From: Pisolithus tinctorius
Taxonomy: Eukaryota; Basidiomycota; Agaricomycetes; Boletales; Pisolithaceae
Assembly: GCA_024663395.1 (NCBI GenBank)
Contig: JANFAH010000011.1
Coordinates: 1,364,001 to 1,428,000 of the forward strand
Direction: 5' to 3'
Length of the DNA: 64,000 bases
Below are positions 57,836 through 64,000 of this stretch, in pieces. The notes below the pieces were generated by a model. That model was not told the origin of the DNA. It searched no databases and saw nothing but the letters and a program-made list of their open reading frames with translations. The first letter of the stretch is position 1. Each line of letters opens with the position of its first letter. A program made the position numbers and the translations under genes.

Positions 57836-58572
57836 GGGCATGGGGCCCCATGCCAATCAGATCATATAGCATCCTATGCCAGTGGGGCACTCACATGCTC
57901 ATCCCCCACAAGAGCATCATTTTGATACTATGTATGTATGTACCTCAACTGTAAGTTGGAAACAAAAGTACTGATCTTAGTGAGGAGTGACTGTTGTAAC
58001 AAACACAAACTTACAGTACTATTGGGGGGATTCTGAATCCATTAGCCTTTAGTAATTGACAGGTTCACCTTCATCCACATTGTACAATTCTGCAGATGGC
58101 ATCACACAAACACACTCATTGCCCAGTAGTCTTCATATATCACTTAATATGTATAATAAGTGTTTTTTGGGAGGGTAATGTTTTCATCCATCCCCCCAGT
58201 TTGATAGGTATGCTCATTGTCTGGATGATGATCATAACAGCAATGTGTTTGTGATTGAAAGCTGACATTCCAATGTGGGTGTGAGCTGCACTTTTGCAGT
58301 TGAGGACCCCTGACACCTAAGGCAGCCATGGGACAGCCCAAAATATATTACCAAAGGGCTGGGATTATGGGACATCCCAGCTCCTGCACACTGCAAATAG
58401 CCCTAGACATGGCCAGATGTCCCTGGGATGACCTGGTCTGAGTGGCTTTTAGCTTGGATGATTTGTAGAAAAACTTCAGCCTAAATGCTTATGAAAATTG
58501 GTTACCTGAAGTGAAAACAACAGTGTGGAAAATTTATAGTACAGTAATTAGTAAGCATGTTGACATCAGAAT
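57836..58572. other. Intergenic, no gene recognised
   Basis: One more TGGGACATCCCA motif lies near 58369. No coding region with family resemblance was found on either strand. Confidence 0.5.
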
Positions 58573-59560
58573 TTAATTCCAAGGGTCAGGGAGAAATTCT
58601 GAGCCCTCTGGGTGAAACTCCAAGACACTACCATAATTCCAGATCACATTCTTGACAGTATCATCTACTGACTGATGATCTGCTGGTGTCCTCAGATGAT
58701 GACTAGTGTTATGCTTGTCACTGCCTTGCTCTCACTGATGGTAATCTTGTGGTGCTCACCTCATCTGTGTAATCCCCAATGCTATCATGGTCCTCCTATA
58801 ATGAATGACATTGTCAATGGTCAGAATAGGTGACTGGTCACTTATTTTCCCAAAATGTAGGCTACTCACCAAGTCCATGATGGCCCTGCTCATGCTAGGA
58901 CCAGCACCTGGGACAAACACATTATCCTTTGCATGCTCCTGTCACAGAAATGTAAGTGGTCTGTCACCCAGTCCATTGTCACTAAATCACACACCAAGCT
59001 TCTTTTTGCCTTGCTGGGTTGAGATTCAGGGCCTTGTCCATGGGTCTTCCATGAGCAGAGTAAGCAACTGGATGCTTATTTCACTGCCATACAACTGCTC
59101 ACCAAGTCAATGCTTGCCCTTCCTTTGCTGGACCCAGCTTCAACACCTGGTCCATGGGGCTGTGATGAGCACATAAGCAACCAGTTGCTTATTTCACTGC
59201 AATTATGCTACTTACAAAGTCAAGTTTTTGTTGCATGGGTGAGTTGTCCTGCTGCTCACATTAGGATTGAATTACTAAATAAGGGAATGATTTCACACCA
59301 CTCACCTTAATCCCAGGTCCCATCCACCTAGTTCCAGCCCTCTGGATATGAACTCTGAGACTGTTAGCATACTTGAATGGTCTTGGACATCTCCTGTGAG
59401 AGCAATGACAAATGAAATTTCCATTCTCCTCTCTTTTCAAATGGATGGTTTGGTTAGTATCAGCCAGATGGATGGTATTCTCTTGGAAACACTTCTTGGT
59501 GTGGGTGCTATAGTCCTTTTTGCTGGGGATGGTTTCTTGGCAAGTGGGACAGACAGGCAT
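58573..59560 (-). CDS. Small C2H2-type zinc-finger gene with palindromic introns
   Basis: The gene starts at ATG 59560. Exon 1 (59560-59306) has MPVCPTCQETIPSKKDYSTH (C2HC-like finger) and FICHCSHRRCPRPFKYANSL with a His pair. Introns of 53-75 nt follow; those at about 59215-59160, 59105-59050 and 58870-58800 have the donors GTAAGT or GTGAG and contain a palindrome. Short exons encode GVEAGSSKGRASIDL and PGAGPSMSRAIMDL, which look like diverged duplicates. The last exon has DDTVKNVIWNYGSVLEFHPE and ends at TAA 58573-58575. No in-frame stop seen in the exons read, but some junctions are uncertain. Nucleic-acid binding is plausible; role unknown. Confidence 0.55.
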
Positions 59561-59759
59561 GATGGTGGTGGTTAGAGGGCAAGATGCAAAAGAGCAAATT
59601 TCCCACAGTGTCTCTTTCTTTATATTGATTCCTTATTTAGCTTCATCCCCATTGGGATTACTCCATATGGTTAGCCATGTTCCACATTGAGCAATGGATT
59701 TGACAAAGAATTCAAGTCCCCTTTCTCAATTCTCAGTGCCATGTGTGATAAGTAACCAG

Positions 59760-61574
59760 TGTGAGTCAAAGTGTGGTTCAGTGGTGGAAACCAACCAAAA
59801 CCAACACAAAAGACAAAAAGAGCAAGTGGTGGTGTGCCTATGCAGTACCTAGATGGTAGAACCTTTGATTTGGGTGGGTTTTTGCAAGCTACAACACTCA
59901 AAGACAAGTGCTGAGGGTTGGGGGTGCTCCTGATGAAGAAGGAGCAGGAATGTGAGAGGATGTGATGGGGTAGACTGCTGTCAGCCTACAGAAGGATGGA
60001 TGGTGACTTAATTTGATGTCCTAGGCTGCACTGAGCTTAGGAAGGGCTTGGAGCAAAGTAGATTGATGATAGACGATAATAAGCAAAGTAGATGATAGCT
60101 AGACCCTTAATAAAGTCTCAACTATCAAGGCTGATGAATGAATTACTGAGTGATGATGAAAAATGTGAGCAAGAGGGGCTCTCTGATGTCTTTCTTCCTA
60201 TTCAGCTATCTAAGTACAGTGATTTATATACAGTACAGGTGCATTGCCTATGGAAAACAAGGTGCAAATGCTTGGTAAGTGATTGGTAACTGATGAGTAA
60301 GGAATGTAAGCAATGGGTAATCATCTTAGAAAGCATTGGTAAGCATTGGTAAGGATAAGTAAGCCAAAAAGTGAAGAATCAGTAAGCAAGGTCAAAAGAT
60401 TGGTAAGTATTAGCAATAGGTGAGTCAAAGACAGTCAGAATGTCAAAGTATGAGTCAAGTAATGTCAGGAACTGGGAAAGCACACTGGAATTGCATTAGG
60501 GGGAGGCTGTGCATGTCACATCTCAAAGAGATTGCCTTTGGGCCAAAGTGGGACGACAGAGAGCCAGCACTGATCTGATGCCAATACAGTACATCCAAAA
60601 GTGGACAGGGTGAGTCAGATGTCAACAGGGGTCAAGCTTTGGGGGTCTGTGGGCTGACAGGAGCATAGGGGATCACAACTTTCCCCCCCAAACCATCCTC
60701 TCAGTGAAGCAAATAAAAACTTCATGAATGAGGCTCTGTTGGAAGAGAGGATGAAGGGGGAGTGTCTTCTGCTGTATCTTGCAACAAGGAGGCAAGATGT
60801 GCATCATACTCATCATGAATGTGATCAGGGAGAGTGGAGAACAGTAGATTATACTGTAGCTGTCACAATTTTGGAAGAATGATGGATGAGACTGGTATGA
60901 AGACATTGCAGGGAGCAGGGAGGAAGGATCCATATGCTTCTTGGACTGGAGAGACTGAAACAACCACATAAGACCTTTCCAAATGAATGACAGACCTGAG
61001 GCAACCAAAGAACATCCTCCTAGAGGTCATACTGACAAAAAGAACACACTGTCCAAGCTGGATGGGCTGGGAGGGGGGAGACAAGGATGGGATGTACCAG
61101 GATGCTTCAGGATGGAAGCTGGTAGGAACTCCTGGTAGATATATGTAGCCATGGTCCCTAGCAAAGGGGACAAGTGAAGTGATTGATGTGGAGGTGGCCA
61201 TATCAGAAGAATTAGTGAAATGAGCATCTTTTGGAGGGAGTGCTATAGAAACATGTGGAGTGTGCAGATCCTCTCCAATTTTGGAAGGTAGGATCACATG
61301 GCTGAGCACTACAAGCGAGTGTGGGAATGGTTTCAGTATCTGCAGAAATGGCAGAGATATGTCGAAAACTGGAATGCCATACACAGGCACTTAAGAATTT
61401 TAACTGGCACCTAATTCACTTCCTTCTTTTTCTTTGGCATTGATGACTTGTTCTTGTGCAAGGGATGACTGCCGACATTTCTGGCTGTCCTTCTTCACAT
61501 GAGGGCTATGGTCTTCATCTCCATTCATCAGCTATATCCATGTCCACCTCACCAAACACCTTTGGTGTGTGACA
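59760..61574 (-). mobile_element. Repeat T4, 1.82-kb LTR-like element
   Basis: TGTCACACACC..TTTGACTCACA (minus), flanked by ccag (59756-59759) and ccgg (61575-61578), a 4-bp duplication with one transition. Without it the site reads ATAAGTAACCGGTTGCTTAT, a palindrome of the intron family. It is the most diverged complete T copy. Confidence 0.85.
60863..61201 (-). pseudogene. T4-encoded conserved ORF, truncated by TGA
   Basis: From ATG at 61201: YIYLPGVPTSFHPEASWY, LFVSMTSRRMFFG, EAYGSFLPAPCNVFIP. It ends at TGA after LPKL, as in T1. Upstream, the frame is open to 61390 (YGIPVFDISLPFL), unlike the other copies, which have one extra base. Function unknown. Confidence 0.5.
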
Positions 61575-61617
61575 CCGGTTGCTTATGTTGTGGTAGCTTG
61601 CCACCTTGTGCTATTCA

Positions 61618-61870
61618 ACTGGTGCATGCATGCAACAGCCCCTAATGCACATGCATGTGACAACCCCTATTGACACATGCATGCAACAGCCCCTAATGCA
61701 CATGCATGTGACAACCCCTATTGATGCATGCATGCAACAGCCCCTAATGCACATGCATGCAACAACCCCTATTGATGCATGCATGTGACAGCCCCTAATG
61801 TGCATGCATGCAACAACCCCTATTGACACATGCATCCCCTATTGATGCATGCATGTGACAGCCCCTAATA
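61618..61870. repeat. Minisatellite, 25/26-bp units in a 51-bp period
   Basis: About ten units built on ATGCATGCAACAGCCCCTAA and ATGCATGTGACAACCCCTAT, with ATGCAT palindromes at each junction. The 51-bp higher period is a multiple of three, which explains long open frames on both strands. Confidence 0.88.
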
Positions 61871-61904
61871 TGCCAGACTCTGCACCAACTCCAGGAAGTA
61901 GATT

Positions 61905-62685
61905 ATTAGGGAGGCTGGAGAACAGTAGACTATGCTGCAGCTGTCGCAATGCAGGGAGAATGATGGACAAGATTGGAATAAAGACAGTGCAGGGAGCAGG
62001 GAGGAACAATCCATATGCTTCATCAAGAGGGGAGACCAAAATGACCACATAAGACCTTTCTAACCAAGTGACAAACCTGAGGTGACCAAAGAACGTCCTT
62101 CTGGAAGTCATACTGACAAGGAGAACACACTGACCAAGCTGCATGGGACAAGATGGGGCTGACAATGATGGGATGAACCAGGAGGCTTCAGGACAGAAGC
62201 TGGTGGGAATGCCTGGCAGATATACATAGCCACTGTCTCTGGCAAGTGAGACAAGCAAGATGATTGATGAAGAGGCAGCCATGATTGATGGACCTAGCAA
62301 AATGAGTGTCTGATGGATGGAGTGCTGTAGAAATGCATAGGGTGCGAGGATCCTCTCCAAACCTGGAAGGCAGAATCGTGTGGCTGAGCACTTCAAGTGA
62401 GTGTGAGAATGGAGTCAATATCTTTGGAAACAGTGGAGATATGATGAAAACTGAAATGCCATACACAGGTGCTAAAAACTTTTAATGCACACTTAACTTG
62501 CTTCCTCTCCTCTCTTTAGCACTGATGACTTGTTCTTGTGCAAAGGATGACTGCTTACATCTGGCAGTCTTTCTACACATGAGGCCTTTAGTCTTCATCT
62601 GCATGTGTGGGCATTGCATGCAACTCATCAACAAGTTAGGCAGAGTCAGCTGTAACCATGTCCACAACACCTTTGGTGTGTGACA
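61905..62685 (-). mobile_element. T5, truncated T repeat
   Basis: The 5' end (TGTCACACACC) is at 62685. The copy is cut near 61905 next to the minisatellite, so about 1 kb of the 3' part is lost. The ORF from ATG 62282 (AASSSIILLVSLARDSGYVY) is open to the truncation. Confidence 0.8.
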
Positions 62686-62880
62686 GCAGCAGTTCTTCAT
62701 ATCCTGCATGCTCCAGGAGCTCCATCTGCAGTGCATTCCTGGGCTTTACCACTCGAGATGCTCATCTCCTGGCCTGTTGCTTTTCCTTCTCAGTGGAGAT
62801 CCCCTTGATCTTGTAGAACTTGGGATTTGTCACCAGAACCACCTTCTCACCCTCCACCTGGCTAGCAAGGCCCTCATCTT
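62686..62880 (-). pseudogene. Exon fragment of a TE-associated protein
   Basis: Minus-strand frame with VVLVTNPKFYKIKGISTEKE, then a TGA, then ASRVVKPRNALQMELLEHAG ending GYEEL, directly before the T5 insertion. Lys/Arg-rich and helical. No family named with confidence. Confidence 0.45.
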
Positions 62881-64000
62881 AGAAAGGCAGAGGCTGAAAG
62901 AAGCACAGACTAAGAAGTCATCAAAGGCAAAGAATGCTTGAAAGCCTCCAGCAAGAAGAGGCAAGGCCTTGCATGGGGTGGAGGGTTAGGGGACCACCTC
63001 CTAGAGGGAAGCAGAGGGATGGGGGGGGAAGGCAAGGATATGGGTACAGAGAGTGATGAATGCAATGTTGATATAGATTGTGGTTCCCATTCCTGTGGAA
63101 CTGAATCCCAGTGTTCCCTAGTGTAGTCTGATCAGGTAGCATCATGTTTGGCATCTTGGGATGATACCTGGCTCCAACATGAACCCCCCTCTTCAGCTTC
63201 ACTCCATCAAAACAATTCCAGATCAATCCAGCTGTCCATACCATGTCTGTGCCACTTGAATGACATGGCAGGACCATTTGGATCACACCAGAAAGGACCC
63301 TATGTGTCATTCCCCTCCTCTTATCCTGGGGGTGCTAATCCTGTAAAGTTTAGGAAGCATGAAAGCTTGTCAGGAATGGTTGTCCTGGAGGGCCTGAAAG
63401 TCACAACAGATGATGACAATGGTTGCAGCATTCCTAGGTGTCAGAATATCCATGTAAGATATGTTACCCCCCCCTCCCCATATTCACTCCATCAAAACAA
63501 TTTCAGAGATCGATCTGGCTGTCTGAATCATGTCTACCCCATCTGTATGACATTACAAGACCATCAGAATTGCATTACAAAGGTCCCCATATTTGTTTCA
63601 TTGACATACCTGATCCCCTCCTCATACCCCAGGGATGGCAATCCAGTAACATCAAGAGGGGGTGCCAGCTTGCCAGGGATGGATGTCCTGGGTATTATCA
63701 ATGCCACTGAAGACAATGGAAATGATTTCCAGCCTCCCAGAAGTATTACTGAAGAGATACCACTTCATGGTCTGACCATCCTTCTACCCCCTGTAGATTT
63801 TTTTTCCAACTGCCAATTTCATTCAAATTTCACCTGGGACATCCCAATGGACATATCTATCAACTCCCAGCATTATTTCCCCCAAATTATGGTCAGGAGT
63901 TTGTAGTTATAATTCCCCCAGGGGCTGTATAGTAGATTATTAAGGTGTGTTTGTGGCTATACACAGCTTTCAGTGACTGTGTGATTTTTTACATTTTTTG
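62881..64000. other. Unassigned region with a direct duplication
   Basis: Two related segments of about 260 bp (63165-63425 and 63470-63720) share CACTCCATCAAAACAATT and, further on, CCCTCCTC and CCAGGGATGG-like blocks. A 252-codon open frame crosses both on the plus strand (63148-63906) but it looks compositionally unlike a protein and has no known domain. A TGGGACATCCCA motif at 63837-63848 recalls the KDZ-linked minisatellite. Confidence 0.4.

Noticed and set aside
61606..61835. Cys/His/Met-rich proteins on both strands
   Set aside because: Open frames on both strands are a consequence of a 51-bp tandem period; no start context or conservation.
63148..63906. 252-codon ORF as a gene
   Set aside because: No domain, low-complexity composition and an internal direct duplication; the minus strand also has an open frame there. 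Left as unassigned.

Overview
The window looks like repeat-dense nuclear DNA of a mushroom-forming basidiomycete (Agaricomycete). The evidence is a KDZ-type transposase gene with CxC1-like and CPLCFG zinc motifs, RecQ-like helicase remains, chromodomain Ty3/Gypsy elements, and short 47-65 nt introns with CTNAC-type branch sites. No tRNA, rRNA, CRISPR array or bacterial operon was seen. Almost every gene carries in-frame TGA codons, mostly where CGA is expected. Nearly everything is a decayed, nested mobile element or a TE-associated gene.

Layout. 1-4656: element A (minus), a gag-like ORF without pol plus a tandem module array; it is inserted into chromovirus G1 (4657-10709, minus). The 5' LTR of G1 is itself split by a 1.84-kb LTR-like 'T' repeat (8330-10173). 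10908-17416: a minus-strand block holding a multi-exon gene with a ParB-like C-terminal part, interrupted by a Tc1-like foldback element, then a RecQ-like helicase pseudogene. 17439-28981: full-length element B (minus; same family as A), inserted in the centre of a palindrome in a helicase intron. B carries further insertions (T2 and two solo LTRs) and a fragment resembling a sterol dehydrogenase (Erg26) gene. 29107-38571: chromovirus G2 (plus) with nested solo LTRs and an antisense spliced ORF. 38572-44187: element C (plus; A/B family) inside the 3' LTR of G2. 44188-46254: T repeats. 46255-49700: hairpin-rich repeats and tandem exon-intron modules. 50030-52332: an unrecognised multi-exon pseudogene. 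52583-56429: the KDZ transposase, followed by a 1.3-kb minisatellite of palindromic units. 58573-59560: a small C2H2 zinc-finger gene. 59760-62685: T4, a short minisatellite and T5. 62686-64000: mostly unassigned.

The most interesting signals are RNA- or DNA-fold related. Short introns at three loci share a palindromic core (AAGCAAC..GTTGCTT or AAGTGAC..GTCACTT), and two unrelated LTR elements have inserted exactly at the centre of such palindromes. Elements A, B and C are gag-only LTR elements whose tails are arrays of about 220-bp modules; each module has a covarying hairpin followed by an intron-like segment. A separate repeat family at 46.7-49.7 kb forms chains of hairpins with a conserved YTTGGNG loop and diverged but compensated stems. 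The chromoviruses show Tf1/sushi-type self-priming: the 11-nt primer site and the presumed 5' end of the transcript covary between G1 and G2.
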